Source: Pseudoalteromonas ostreae
GTDB lineage: Bacteria > Pseudomonadota > Gammaproteobacteria > Enterobacterales > Alteromonadaceae
Assembly: GCF_018069805.1 (NCBI RefSeq)
Contig: NZ_JAGPYN010000004.1
Location: 124,001 to 188,000, forward strand
Direction of reading: 5' to 3'
Length of the DNA stretch: 64,000 nucleotides
Positions 31,798-41,168 of the stretch are shown here, piece by piece (within the stretch, counting starts at the first letter, position 1; each line of letters opens with the position of its first letter). The notes under the pieces were generated by a model. It was given only the letters and a program-made list of their open reading frames with translations. It was not told the DNA's origin and made no database searches. The position numbers and the translations under genes were made by a program.

Positions 31798-34398
31798 ATG
31801 GCAAAAAAGAAAACCCAAAGAAGAAAAACTAACTCTTTGCTAAGTTCGTTTAGCCCAAGCAATCTCATCTACTTAAAAGAAACGTTAGATGATCATAGAT
31901 CCCGATTTACTATAAAACGTAGAGAGTTTAAAGAACTAGCAACACAGTTTAAAAACGAAAAAGATATTCATAATCATATGCTTATCGAAGAAAAACGTAG
32001 ACGCCAAACTGTTAGAAGCACTTACAAGCAAAGGTTTTCGGATTTAAAGGAACATATTTGGGAAGTTCATGGTATACCAGAGTTTGCTCCAAAAGAGGTG
32101 AAGCTGCTGAAAAATAAAGCCATAGTTCCTAGCGAAAAAATAAATAGAATGGAGGCAATCAAAGAAAAATTTACTGAAGAAGTCCGCTTAATAAATGAGG
32201 TTGAAGCAACGAAGCAAAAACCTAACTTTATTCACATCAGCAAAGAACAAGAAAAAATGCTCTTTTCTACAAATACAGCAACCAACGTTATAGCTGGTGC
32301 TGGTAGCGGTAAATCAACCACATTGATCCTCAGAGTCATTCTGTTGCACAAACACATGGATATACCATTCGACAAAATTACAGTGTGTACTTTCACCGTA
32401 GAATCCAAACGCGAGTTCATTGATAGCCTAATAACTAGATTAAGACAATTTGGTCAAGAACTATCCTATAACGACGCCCGTGCGGTCGTGAGAACATTTC
32501 ATTCGCTTGCCTATGAAATTCACAATAAGCTGGGCAATAAGTCCAAATCTTTACTTTACGACTTTAAGTCACAAAAACCTGCAGATGATGACTCATATGG
32601 AGTAAATATTGAAAACCTTATGCAGCCTCAAGAAGATAATTCAGAAGAGGTTTCAGAGAAATTAGAGCTGATGGTCAGGCTCTACAAAGAGTTATACACA
32701 GAAAAAGGCCTTTTTCGTCAAGCTATTAATAAACTCTTCAAATCCTCGTTAGAAGTTGAGCGTCAGCTAGCATTAGATAATAAAGAGTGCGTAGGTAAAA
32801 TCTGCGGCTGGATCCGCGACTATGAAAATACTTACATTGAGTTTTGTTCTAACTACTGGCAACAGAGGCACCCTGAAATACTGAACAGAATGTCAAAATA
32901 TCTTGTTACCTCAAACCAGACTGAAATAGTAAAAATTTCTGAAAAAACGTTTCAGTTTCAATATCATTACTATCTACCTAAATCTAACGCTAAAATCTGC
33001 CTTAGCGTCAAAAATAACACTCTTCGGAAAAGCGAGTATACATTTGGCGAGAAGAAGCAAGCAGTCAGTAAAGTCGAATACTACAGACGAATTGTATTGT
33101 TGGATGGAAGTGCCAACTATTACCTTGTTGACGACATAAATAAACTACTTTGCTTTTTATCGGATGAAGAATTCGAGCTAGAACGCTATGTGGATACAAT
33201 TCCTGTTCCTGACTTTTCTTATGTATGTGAAGGGGATTTTCCTGCAAAAAGCGATAATAGAATTGATAGTTTACTTGTTTCTGAATTTAGTAAGCTTATC
33301 GATTTCTCTTACTCTATTGGTAAACCTCTATACACTTTATCTGCAAAGCAATTAAATTTATTCTGCAATAAAGGAAGTAAAGTTACAGAGTCAGATCAAC
33401 TTTTCCTTAAACTTGCATATTTTTTCCATAAATCATGGATAAGTAGGTTGGAAAGTAAACAACTAACGACATTTGACGATGTATTCCATCGCTTTGGCAC
33501 TCCAAGCGATATTGAATATAACAAATTAGATATTCGCTTATTGGGAAAACTTCAACACTTACTAATAGATGAATTTCAAGATATCTCTCCCATAATAGCT
33601 AAGTTTTTAAATGAATTAAAAAAGCAATTACACCAAAACCAATTAATTAAAGATGGCACGTTAATGAGTGTTGGTGATGATAACCAGTCTATATATGGAT
33701 GGCGAGGTAGCTCCCCACAGTACATATTAAATTACAAGTCATGCTTTGATTTATCTCACGACGAGCAAGCCGTCAAATTAGAGAGTAATTACAGGTGCTC
33801 AAGTAAAGTACTCAATTTAGGGGCTAAAATACTTGATAAGTTACCAAAGAGTGCTAAAAGTGATAAGAAGATCAAACATGCAAGGCCAGATGCTGACACC
33901 CCTTTATCATGTGTTGAACTTCATCCCCCTATACTTAAAAAAAAGAACAAATCAGCAATAAATTTCGAATTGGCAACACAGTTATTGCAAAACGAAGCAA
34001 ACAAACCTGAGATAACACCTAACAACCCAATTTATCTTCTCTGTATATCTAGGAGACTGACAAAGAAAAAAAGCAGTCCAACATGGTATGCAGCAATAGA
34101 GCGATTAAAGAAACAAAAAAAAGTTAAAGTTTTAACTGTTCATGCCAGTAAGGGTCTAGAAGCACAGACCGTTTTTTTTGTTGGTGATGCAGTGCCACCC
34201 AACAGTCACCCAATACGTGATGTTCTGTGCCAGATAGCTAATATAAAAGGTGGCTACACACGTATGCAAACAGAAGAAAAATACCGAGTTGCATATGTTG
34301 GAGTAACCCGAGCAAAAAACAGACTTTTCTGGTTTGCTGAGTCTCTAGAATCAAAGAGTAACCTTTTGGCGTCACTTTTCCCCAAAAACGTCAACTAA
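31798..34398 (+). CDS. UvrD/Rep-type superfamily 1 helicase, paired with tnsE
   Basis: An 866-residue DNA helicase. All SF1 motifs are present: Walker A AGAGSGKST (about 166-174), TFHSLAYEI (Ib region), DEAD-like LLIDEFQDISP, GDDNQSIYGWRGS (motif III/Q-like), LESNYRCS (IV), VLTVHASKGLEAQTVFFVG (V) and YVGVTRAKNRLFWF (VI). The first 140 residues are a charged coiled-coil-like extension. It follows the tnsE-like gene in the same direction, and its 3' end overlaps the convergent 148-residue gene by 27 bp. A role in handling replication-fork DNA together with TnsE, or in phage defence like GajB-type UvrD helicases, is inference; no GajA-like OLD nuclease is present. Confidence 0.92.
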   Translation: MAKKKTQRRKTNSLLSSFSPSNLIYLKETLDDHRSRFTIKRREFKELATQFKNEKDIHNHMLIEEKRRRQTVRSTYKQRFSDLKEHIWEVHGIPEFAPKEVKLLKNKAIVPSEKINRMEAIKEKFTEEVRLINEVEATKQKPNFIHISKEQEKMLFSTNTATNVIAGAGSGKSTTLILRVILLHKHMDIPFDKITVCTFTVESKREFIDSLITRLRQFGQELSYNDARAVVRTFHSLAYEIHNKLGNKSKSLLYDFKSQKPADDDSYGVNIENLMQPQEDNSEEVSEKLELMVRLYKELYTEKGLFRQAINKLFKSSLEVERQLALDNKECVGKICGWIRDYENTYIEFCSNYWQQRHPEILNRMSKYLVTSNQTEIVKISEKTFQFQYHYYLPKSNAKICLSVKNNTLRKSEYTFGEKKQAVSKVEYYRRIVLLDGSANYYLVDDINKLLCFLSDEEFELERYVDTIPVPDFSYVCEGDFPAKSDNRIDSLLVSEFSKLIDFSYSIGKPLYTLSAKQLNLFCNKGSKVTESDQLFLKLAYFFHKSWISRLESKQLTTFDDVFHRFGTPSDIEYNKLDIRLLGKLQHLLIDEFQDISPIIAKFLNELKKQLHQNQLIKDGTLMSVGDDNQSIYGWRGSSPQYILNYKSCFDLSHDEQAVKLESNYRCSSKVLNLGAKILDKLPKSAKSDKKIKHARPDADTPLSCVELHPPILKKKNKSAINFELATQLLQNEANKPEITPNNPIYLLCISRRLTKKKSSPTWYAAIERLKKQKKVKVLTVHASKGLEAQTVFFVGDAVPPNSHPIRDVLCQIANIKGGYTRMQTEEKYRVAYVGVTRAKNRLFWFAESLESKSNLLASLFPKNVN

Positions 34399-34818
34399 AT
34401 CCTCCTTACCGAATAAGCTAATTGGGCAGTACTGACGAATTGCTCTTGGTGCCCATTTAGCCCTACTGGCAATCAATGCTGAATAGGCTGGCGAGTTTTC
34501 GCTTTCCAGATCAGCTAATACCCATGAGTCAAGTTGAGCAAGATCCGATGAACGCTCTACCAACTCAATAAACATATCTAGCCACTCGTTCGCATTTTGG
34601 CTATTCCAATCGTGGTTTATGCCAAGGTACTCCGTGTACCACATCGGTATTTTATACTTCCAACTCGATAGGTTGTCATAAAGGTCAGCTTCTTGGCTGT
34701 AGAATTTAAGTAACATAGAAATTAGCTCATCTTTATCTAAAGATCTTAAGTAATACTCCATACCTTTTTGGCAAAAATTTCGTTTAAGGTAAAAATCAAA
34801 TACGCTGTTTTGGGTCAT
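34372..34818 (-). CDS. Unknown protein downstream of tniQ
   Basis: I do not recognise this 148-residue protein. It is acidic, helical and rich in Trp and Tyr (SWKYKIPMWYTEYLGINHDW, NEWLDMFIELVERS, ASRAKWAPRAIRQY), with no signal peptide or membrane span. It starts 10 bp after the tniQ stop and reads in the same direction, so it is the fifth gene of the tnsABC-tniQ operon. An accessory transposition or target-selection factor is possible. The stop lies inside the 3' end of the convergent helicase gene. Confidence 0.75.
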   Translation of the reverse strand: MTQNSVFDFYLKRNFCQKGMEYYLRSLDKDELISMLLKFYSQEADLYDNLSSWKYKIPMWYTEYLGINHDWNSQNANEWLDMFIELVERSSDLAQLDSWVLADLESENSPAYSALIASRAKWAPRAIRQYCPISLFGKEDLVDVFGEK

Positions 34819-34828
34819 TCTGATACTC

Positions 34829-35962
34829 CTAAAAATTCCTGTTGTATTTTGCTATTTGCTGCTTAAAAACATTTTTTACTGACATTGAGTCCGCATATCC
34901 CATGAACTTGTTTAGCTGAAGAATGCTTAGCTTCTTCCCACTAGCTTGCATACACATTATCGCTGTCGCCACACTTTCCTCTGAAGGGCCACTGTTTGGG
35001 CTAAATATCAAAGGTTTTATTTCTTTATCAAGCCAAAAAGGAAGGGGATTCTTTTGCTTAGTTATCGAGGTTAGCTCTGAGTACTTTATCTCGAGACTTT
35101 GAAGTATATCTAAGAAATTTAATGGCCAATCACGAAACAAACCCGCGAGCTTACACATACATCTGTATCGAACCTGATGATCCATAATGTCAGGATCTAT
35201 AGAACTGGTTGTAATTTCCGATTTATAGTTTTTCTGTGCGACAACACGGAGCAAATGCCTTAGCACTAAAAATATTGAAAATGAATATATCCATTCAAGA
35301 CTGAAGGCTAATTGCAAATAGCCAGCGCTTAGAATTGCGGTATAAAAAAGAGTATCAATTACCACATCTTTTTTGGCTTTTATAATAGGGGCCTCTGTTA
35401 ATTGGCAACCACAGTGATAACACTGTGTGATATCCCCCAAAAAAGGCATTTTATGTGGTTGTCCAATATCGTTTAATAGTGGTTTTACAGGCTTAAGGCA
35501 TTGAGGACATCTATCATGGAGTTTACATGCATGTTTAGTACACACTGTAATGAAGGATATTCGCCAAGTTTTCTTATAGTAGGGCTCTTGCTCAGCCAAG
35601 CAAATCGGACAATATTGTAAACAAAACCGTTTATCGGAATTCTTTGTAACCCCTGTTTGCAGTATGCACGTTTTTCTTTTTGCTTTAGGGGTTGGCGCAG
35701 AATAAAGTAGCCCCGCATAACTATCTAATGATGTATTCCAAGCTCTTTGATATGGCGTCCTGAGTAATAGAGACAACGTTCTAATCGCCTCACTATTAAC
35801 CGAGTTATCAATATCGTAGTAACGCCCATTTAACTCTGGTAGAAGTAAATGACAAAACGAAAAAACGTTTTGTCCATTAGATCTGGCAACACGATAAACC
35901 CATGACGAAAATAGCTCGTCGGGCAACGGCTGTGGATGCACTGGTAAAGGGGAGCTCATCAA
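34829..35962 (-). CDS. tniQ: TniQ/TnsD-family target-selection protein
   Basis: A 377-residue TniQ protein. It opens with the family start LPDELFSSWVYRVARSNG and carries zinc-finger cysteines in order C114-x3-C118-x2-C121, C141, C146, C152-x2-C155 and C181-x2-C184-x-C186 (CLQYCPICLAEQ, DRCPQCLKPV, CYHCGCQL). TniQ/TnsD proteins read the target DNA sequence and recruit TnsC; since the element sits in comM, this one is the likely comM reader. Length is between short TniQ and full TnsD of Tn7 (about 508). Its ATG overlaps the tnsC stop by 4 bases. Confidence 0.92.
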   Translation of the reverse strand: MMSSPLPVHPQPLPDELFSSWVYRVARSNGQNVFSFCHLLLPELNGRYYDIDNSVNSEAIRTLSLLLRTPYQRAWNTSLDSYAGLLYSAPTPKAKRKTCILQTGVTKNSDKRFCLQYCPICLAEQEPYYKKTWRISFITVCTKHACKLHDRCPQCLKPVKPLLNDIGQPHKMPFLGDITQCYHCGCQLTEAPIIKAKKDVVIDTLFYTAILSAGYLQLAFSLEWIYSFSIFLVLRHLLRVVAQKNYKSEITTSSIDPDIMDHQVRYRCMCKLAGLFRDWPLNFLDILQSLEIKYSELTSITKQKNPLPFWLDKEIKPLIFSPNSGPSEESVATAIMCMQASGKKLSILQLNKFMGYADSMSVKNVFKQQIAKYNRNF

Positions 35963-36864
35963 CGATTACTCTTCTTACGCTCTTTAGGAGATTCGTAATC
36001 GATTTTTTCAAGTAATTCTAGGGTTATACTTTCAAGCCCACTTCTAATTGCAAAAATCGCCGCTTGAGTAAGTATGTCTGAAACCTCTCCAAGCAAGCCT
36101 TCACTCATAAAATACACTTTCTGAGCAATAGCTTTACTCTTTAAATTTGACGAATTAGCTAAAGGTAGCATACGTTCAAAGCTTGCCAGTAAACGACGAA
36201 AATCGGTATCCATTTCCCATCTTGGTAATAATGAAGGTTTAAACCTGTTATCAAGCTGAGGGTCTGTTTTAATAGCTCTTAAAGCATCCTTAGTTCCTAG
36301 GCCAACTATGGGTATCTTTAATTCATTACTTAAATTACGAATAACACTGAGGAAGACACGTTGTTTATCTAAAGGGCCAGCAAGTAAAGAATGAATTTCG
36401 TCTATAACGAGCATTTTCACATTACAGGCAGCCATTATCGTTTTCACTTGATGGTGCTTTTTTTCTGCTGAGTCAGAAGGTCTAAAAGGAGCAAAGAGCT
36501 TAGATAAAATATTACTATACAGTCGTGACTCGCTTGGCGTAGGCGGGGACTGAATAAACAATGCAGGTATAACAATACCTTCATTATCTTCACGCTCGTA
36601 TGCTGGGTGCAAGTCAATAAAGCGTTCCGCAATCATTGTCTTACCGCTGTTACTATCCCCTACTATCAACATACATGGCATTCGATGCTTCTTAGGGTAA
36701 ACGAGTAAATCTTCAAGTTTACCCAATATATCAATCGCCTTAGAATAACCAATCCATCTTGATGACAAAATATATTCAATACGTTCTTCATTACTCTTAT
36801 CAAGTAAGCTTCGAACATCTTCGTTCAAGTGATCAAACGAATTATTGCTAGTATGCTCAATCAC
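35959..36864 (-). CDS. tnsC: TnsC/TniB-family AAA+ transposition regulator
   Basis: A 301-residue AAA+ ATPase with Walker A GDSNSGKT (about 68-75), Walker B MLVIDEIHSLL and the sensor/arginine region (GLGTKDALRAI, DNRFKP). TnsC polymerises on target DNA chosen by the target reader, and passes the signal to the TnsAB transposase. It overlaps tnsB by 8 bases and tniQ by 4, showing tight coupling. Compared with Tn7 TnsC (about 555 residues) it is short and TniB-like, as in many Tn7 relatives. Confidence 0.94.
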   Translation of the reverse strand: MIEHTSNNSFDHLNEDVRSLLDKSNEERIEYILSSRWIGYSKAIDILGKLEDLLVYPKKHRMPCMLIVGDSNSGKTMIAERFIDLHPAYEREDNEGIVIPALFIQSPPTPSESRLYSNILSKLFAPFRPSDSAEKKHHQVKTIMAACNVKMLVIDEIHSLLAGPLDKQRVFLSVIRNLSNELKIPIVGLGTKDALRAIKTDPQLDNRFKPSLLPRWEMDTDFRRLLASFERMLPLANSSNLKSKAIAQKVYFMSEGLLGEVSDILTQAAIFAIRSGLESITLELLEKIDYESPKERKKSNR

Positions 36865-38749
36865 GACGTACCTCTAACATTTCATCAAAAGGCTGTATAT
36901 CATCGTCATCTTCATCATTTATAAATTCTGTTTTAGTTACGGAAGCTTTTTCATAAACTTCAGGTGAAGATATCGCGGTTTTCTCAGCATTTTTTCTTCG
37001 TTGAACAGCTTTTCTACTTTTTTTAGTTTTAATAACAGCTTCCTGCTCGATTTCCCTCATAGTCTCTAATGCGCTAAAAATCATTTCTTCATTTACATGA
37101 ACAGCCCCATCATCTTTTAATTTTTTCTGTACTTTCCTTAGCTCCCAGATGGTCATAGATGGATGCGCTGTGTTTCTGTATGGAATAGGAAAATAGCATT
37201 TTAACTGAGGGTCAAAAAACCATATTGTACTGATATCTCGAGGGTCTCGACGGCAAATGAATTTTCGTTTTAACTTACTTCGTCCTTCAACAGTTGCATT
37301 GATCCAAACTCGAAGGACATCACTGTAATAGCAAATATCATCAATACGAATGCCGTAATCTTGTACCGTTCTTTCAACATAAGGAAGTAGATTGGTCTTA
37401 AGTGTTTCTTCATCATCTATCTTTCTTGGCATACCAACACCTTTCGTGTTTTTAGTACCTAAAACCCCTTCTTCAAATTTTTGATATGGAGTAGTATTAA
37501 TTCCTGAATGCAATTTGTGATGATAAGATTTTGTAATTAAAACAGTGAGCCAATGTTCAAACTCTTTCAACGTCAAGGCTGATTGCTTATCTGAGTCATA
37601 CCCTCTTCTCTGCTGTGTGTTGGAAAATGTTGTTCCTGGTAAGGTGTGTATCTCCTTAGCAAATGTACCAAGGAGACGCTCAATGTGCCCACCAAAATGA
37701 GGCCTACCAACAGGGCGCCATTCAATAGAAAAAGCATATTCTTGGCATGCTTTTTTCAGCATGTTCCCACGAAACTCTTTTGCATTATCGGCATGTACTG
37801 TTCTTGGTACCCCCCAACAAGGCCAAGACGCATCTATATCATATTCCGCAAGAAGCTTATCCTTCGGCAAGATCACATTTGAAAGACACATACCAACAGC
37901 CAAGGCACTTGGTTTTTCAAATGAGATGTAAAAACCTGCTACCATCCTACTGTATACATCTATTGCCATTGTTACCCAAGGACGTTCAAGAGGTAATCGA
38001 TAAACATCATCTACCAATATTATATCTAAAGGTGTATGGTCAATTTGAATTACAGCATAAGGATAATCAGCATGCGGGAACTCCCCCATACTCATATGAA
38101 GCGCATCATGAATTTGGTCTTTACTACAGCGCTGACGTATTTTCAAATCCTCAGATAAGCTTTTAATACGATTTCTTACCGTATTAACGTGAGGAATAGT
38201 CAATGTAGCTTTTCTACACTCTAGCTTAACTAAGCGGTGTACAGCCGCAACCGACTTTCTCTGCTTATTTAAATATTCGCTTTCAATACATTCATCAATG
38301 ACTTTCTCTACTTCACTTGATAGTTTTTTACTACCGGAGTCACTCCTTGCTTTCGGGGACAGTATCATCAACGATGAATCGGCTTCGTATAATCGAAGCC
38401 ACTTATAAATTGTATTGATATGATAGCCGTGCTCTGTAGCTACACTTTTTACGTCTTCAACAGTTCGATCATGTTTATGTACCAAAGGTTGAATAATTTC
38501 CAATCGTTGCTGAGCTACTTTCCAGTCATCATCTTCGATAGCATCAATAACACTTACGCGTCTATCTTCTGGCGAAGGGGGCGATAAAGACAGTTCTGAT
38601 ATTCTTAGCTTGTCAATTTGCTTTGTATGGAAATTTTCTGCTAATACATAATCTAAATTCGTAATTTGCAGTACGATATAGTGTGCATCATTATGATAAA
38701 CGGAGCTTCCTTGCTGCAAGGTAAATTCTTTTCTCGCTTTTCTAGGCAT
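36857..38749 (-). CDS. tnsB: TnsB-family DDE transposase
   Basis: The retroviral-integrase-type transposase that binds the end repeats and cuts and joins the 3' ends. From the ATG at 38749 (preceded by AGGGAG, two bases after the tnsA stop) it has 630 residues. Helix-turn-helix domains occupy about 60-210. The catalytic triad is Asp237 (QIDHTPLD), Asp321 (TVHADNAKEF) and Glu357 (HFGGHIERLLG), with the usual 35-residue spacing before Glu. The Mu-like C-terminal barrel and a lysine-rich tail follow. The longer frame back to 38836 overlaps tnsA and is not used. Confidence 0.95.
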   Translation of the reverse strand: MPRKARKEFTLQQGSSVYHNDAHYIVLQITNLDYVLAENFHTKQIDKLRISELSLSPPSPEDRRVSVIDAIEDDDWKVAQQRLEIIQPLVHKHDRTVEDVKSVATEHGYHINTIYKWLRLYEADSSLMILSPKARSDSGSKKLSSEVEKVIDECIESEYLNKQRKSVAAVHRLVKLECRKATLTIPHVNTVRNRIKSLSEDLKIRQRCSKDQIHDALHMSMGEFPHADYPYAVIQIDHTPLDIILVDDVYRLPLERPWVTMAIDVYSRMVAGFYISFEKPSALAVGMCLSNVILPKDKLLAEYDIDASWPCWGVPRTVHADNAKEFRGNMLKKACQEYAFSIEWRPVGRPHFGGHIERLLGTFAKEIHTLPGTTFSNTQQRRGYDSDKQSALTLKEFEHWLTVLITKSYHHKLHSGINTTPYQKFEEGVLGTKNTKGVGMPRKIDDEETLKTNLLPYVERTVQDYGIRIDDICYYSDVLRVWINATVEGRSKLKRKFICRRDPRDISTIWFFDPQLKCYFPIPYRNTAHPSMTIWELRKVQKKLKDDGAVHVNEEMIFSALETMREIEQEAVIKTKKSRKAVQRRKNAEKTAISSPEVYEKASVTKTEFINDEDDDDIQPFDEMLEVRRD

Positions 38750-38751
38750 AT

Positions 38752-39408
38752 TTATCTCCCTATCCAAATACGAGAAGACATGGTGATAGGTAAATTTAAA
38801 TCCAAGTTCACTCTTTTTGCCGCAATGAGCCACCATAAAGAAGGTAAAATCTCAGCTTGTGCCCATTTATCGTTAAATAAAGACTTAATCAATTGTTCAA
38901 CACTGCATTCTCTCATTGAATGAAGTGCACCAAATATTAACTCCTCGTGAGATTCATTGAGTGCATCACGTAAATATGGTTGTAAAAATCGAGCATTTTC
39001 CATATAAGTTGTGCGTATCTCATTCTCAGTAAACAGCTTGAAGCGCCAACCTTGCTCTTTTGCATAACGAATTGCGGCCTTAAATTTTGGTTTAAGATCT
39101 TCCCAATTTTTTTGAATATCACTACGGTATTTAATTTCGCAAAGTACTATATTGCTATTGGAGAAAGATGAACGACCCGATATGTAACTAAGCAATACAT
39201 CTGGGGTGTATTTTCTTTTTCTACCATTTGAATCCACCCATGAAATACAAACCGGTTGAACATCGTAGCTTTCTATACAGCTATCAAACTCAATCATTGT
39301 TAAAAAGTCGCGCTCAAGGGAAGATTCAAAAAATGCATCATTGGCTTTTTGTGAATTTGCCAATCCTGTCAGATTTCTATAATTTTTTGGTATTGTACGT
39401 ACAGACAT
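38752..39408 (-). CDS. tnsA: TnsA-family endonuclease subunit
   Basis: TnsA cuts the 5' ends of the element so that it leaves as a free fragment (cut-and-paste). The 218-residue protein has the restriction-enzyme-like core: Glu in SSLERDFLTMIEFD, Asp in TPDVLLSY and the E-x-K strand VLCEIKYRSD. The C-terminal helical domain (LRDALNESHEELIFGAL) is where TnsC normally docks. I start at the ATG at 39408 (MSVRTIPKNYRN); a GTG at 39423 would add five residues. The gene begins next to the innermost right-end repeat, so its promoter overlaps putative TnsB sites. Confidence 0.93.
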   Translation of the reverse strand: MSVRTIPKNYRNLTGLANSQKANDAFFESSLERDFLTMIEFDSCIESYDVQPVCISWVDSNGRKRKYTPDVLLSYISGRSSFSNSNIVLCEIKYRSDIQKNWEDLKPKFKAAIRYAKEQGWRFKLFTENEIRTTYMENARFLQPYLRDALNESHEELIFGALHSMRECSVEQLIKSLFNDKWAQAEILPSLWWLIAAKRVNLDLNLPITMSSRIWIGR

Positions 39409-39418
39409 AAAATTAAAT

Positions 39419-39538
39419 ATCACCCATTAAAGATGTAGAACACGATTCAATACATCATATCGATGTAATTAGTAACTGCAAGCTATGTACTTTTTAAGCA
39501 AGATCTTTAATTATTACTTTATAGTGATGTAATTGTCA
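39419..39538 (-). repeat. Right end with three putative TnsB-binding repeats
   Basis: Reading inward on the minus strand: 39534-39511 (AATTACATCACTATAAAGTA), 39470-39447 (AATTACATCGATATGATGTA) and a weaker copy at 39438-39419 (CTACATCTTTAATGGGTGAT). The third is 10 bp from the tnsA start, as expected if TnsB represses its own operon. More copies than at the left end is also seen in Tn7. Confidence 0.85.
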
Positions 39539-39543
39539 TTTGG
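39539..39543 (+). repeat. Target-site duplication, right copy (TTTGG)
   Basis: Second copy of TTTGG, abutting the right end TGATGTAATTGTCA. Confidence 0.95.
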
Positions 39544-40404
39544 ATTTGAAGAGCCTCCTACTAGCGCCACTGCAGAACAAGTATGATGAGGATTACGAAA
39601 TGGTCGTTTGCGCCAGTTAGTTAGATCGACACTTTGGCCAATAATTGAATACAATGCTGCAGTGGAAAGTGCTTCATCATCGGACATGCCTGGCATAATA
39701 GTCGGCATACGTTGCGCGAGCATTGACTTACCCGTACCAGGTGGCCCCAAAAAAAGTAAATTATGGCCACCCGCCGCAGCGATTTCTAACACTCTTTTCG
39801 CGCCGGGCTGGCCTTTTACGTCACTCAAATCAATTAAGAATTCAACACCGCTATGTTGCTGTTCTGGATAGCTAATATTAAGAGGTAAAGGCTGCTGATT
39901 GAGTAAATCACTCCATACTTCTTGGATAGAAGAGACCGCTTTGCGCTCAACGCCATTTACTAAACTCGCTAAACTATCATTTACTAAAGGTAAAAAACAG
40001 CAACGCCCTTGTGCTTTAGCGGCTAAAACGGACGGAAGTATTGCACTCACACCACGCACTTCGCCATTAAGTGCCAGCTCTCCATAAAATTCATAGCGTT
40101 CAATATCAGTGCAAACAATTTGATCTGAAGCGATGAGAATACCAACTGCAATCGCTAAATCAAAACGCCCCCCTTCTTTGGGTAAATCAGCAGGTGCTAA
40201 ATTGACTGTAATACGTTGGTCTGGAAAACCAAATTTAGAGTTTTCTAATGCGTTGCGCACACGGTCTTTGGCTTCTTTTACTGAAGCTTCGGGCAAACCT
40301 ACAATATGAAATGCTGGTAAACCATTACCTAAATGTACTTCTACAATCACTTCGGGTGCTTGAATGCCCACTTGGGCACGCGAATAAATCCGAGCTAATG
40401 ACAT
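39539..40404 (-). pseudogene. comM: comM, N-terminal part, cut off by the Tn7-like transposon
   Basis: Carries the ComM N-terminal domain (LARIYSRAQVGIQAPEV, HIVGLPEASVKEAKDRVRNA, NLAPADLPKEGGRFDLAIA) and the AAA+ Walker A (FLGPPGTGKSML), then RNPHHTCSAVALVGGSSNP, where the transposon begins. The frame would continue into the transposon end for a few codons and stop. An ATPase without its Walker B and sensors should be inactive. The intact gene would start at 40404, 33 bp after the TRIC-like gene in the same direction. Confidence 0.97.
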
Positions 40405-40437
40405 CCTTTGTCCCTGTAATGTTATGTTATTTACAGT

Positions 40438-41052
40438 CTAGTCAGGATATTTAAAAATATGTAGTGTTAGTTGCCATTTCATTGCCGCAAGGCGTAACAA
40501 CAAAGTGATTAGCATTGCTGAAATCATCGCTATTTCTGTTGCCACATTAAAGGCAATACCTTGGGTGTAAATAATACCACCAGCAATACAGGTAATAGCA
40601 TACAGCTCACCTTTTAAGAGCATGGGAATATTACCAGCGAGTACATCACGGGTAACGCCACCAAAGCAACCGGTGATCACCCCCATAATAATTGCAGTTG
40701 TTGCAGGCATCCCCGCAAGCAATGCTTTTTGCGCGCCCATCACCGCAAAAAATGCTAAACCAAACGCATCAGCTACTTGAAAATGATATAACAGAATTGA
40801 TTTTTGTTTATTGATCAAACGAGTGGTAACAAATACAGAAGCAAGAATAGCAATAAAATAACTTTGGTCATGTAACCAAAATACCGGAACATCCAAAATT
40901 AAATCTCGAATTGTGCCACCGCCTATCGCGGTGACTGTCGCCAGTACCACGACCCCAAAGCCATCCATTTTTTTATCATAGGCAATTAAAGTGCCTGACA
41001 TGGCAAATACCGCGATGCCAATTAAATCAAACCAATGATAAAATTCAGTCAT
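40438..41052 (-). CDS. TRIC-family (YadS/UPF0126) cation channel homologue
   Basis: A 204-residue membrane protein with about seven spans and the internal repeat of the family: GIAVFAMSGTLIAYDKKMDGFGV with TAIGGGTIRDLIL in the first half, and AVMGAQKALLAGM with GCFGGVTRDVLAGNIP in the second. Bacterial homologues form trimeric monovalent-cation channels. The ATG at 41052 is preferred to an upstream TTG at 41070. It lies directly before comM and could have shared a transcript with it. Confidence 0.92.
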   Translation of the reverse strand: MTEFYHWFDLIGIAVFAMSGTLIAYDKKMDGFGVVVLATVTAIGGGTIRDLILDVPVFWLHDQSYFIAILASVFVTTRLINKQKSILLYHFQVADAFGLAFFAVMGAQKALLAGMPATTAIIMGVITGCFGGVTRDVLAGNIPMLLKGELYAITCIAGGIIYTQGIAFNVATEIAMISAMLITLLLRLAAMKWQLTLHIFKYPD

Positions 41053-41168
41053 ATATCCAAGCCATCCCAAGATGCGAATCGAAGTTAAAATAAACAGTAC
41101 TTAACGACGCCGTTTAAGCACAATAAATCCAAAGTTTTAAGTGCACTTTAGATTTATTAATACTTTTA

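Larger units (their letters stand above)
19762..39538 (-). mobile_element. Tn7-like transposon inserted in comM (19,777 bp)
   Basis: The ends read TGTCAATTACATC (left) and, on the other strand, TGACAATTACATC (right), identical but for one base, flanked by TTTGG duplications. Sub-terminal repeats of the same sequence lie at both ends. The right end carries tnsA, tnsB, tnsC and tniQ reading leftward; a tnsE-like gene and a helicase read towards them. Cargo fills 19.9-29.6 kb. Tn7-like elements of the Tn6022/AbaR lineage are known to use comM as target; this one uses a different point in the gene as far as I recall, so a relation is inferred only from target and gene set. All transposition genes look intact. 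Confidence 0.96.

Noticed and set aside
31798..34398. Gabija defence system (GajB-like helicase)
   Set aside because: The partner gene lacks OLD ATPase and TOPRIM motifs and instead resembles TnsE.
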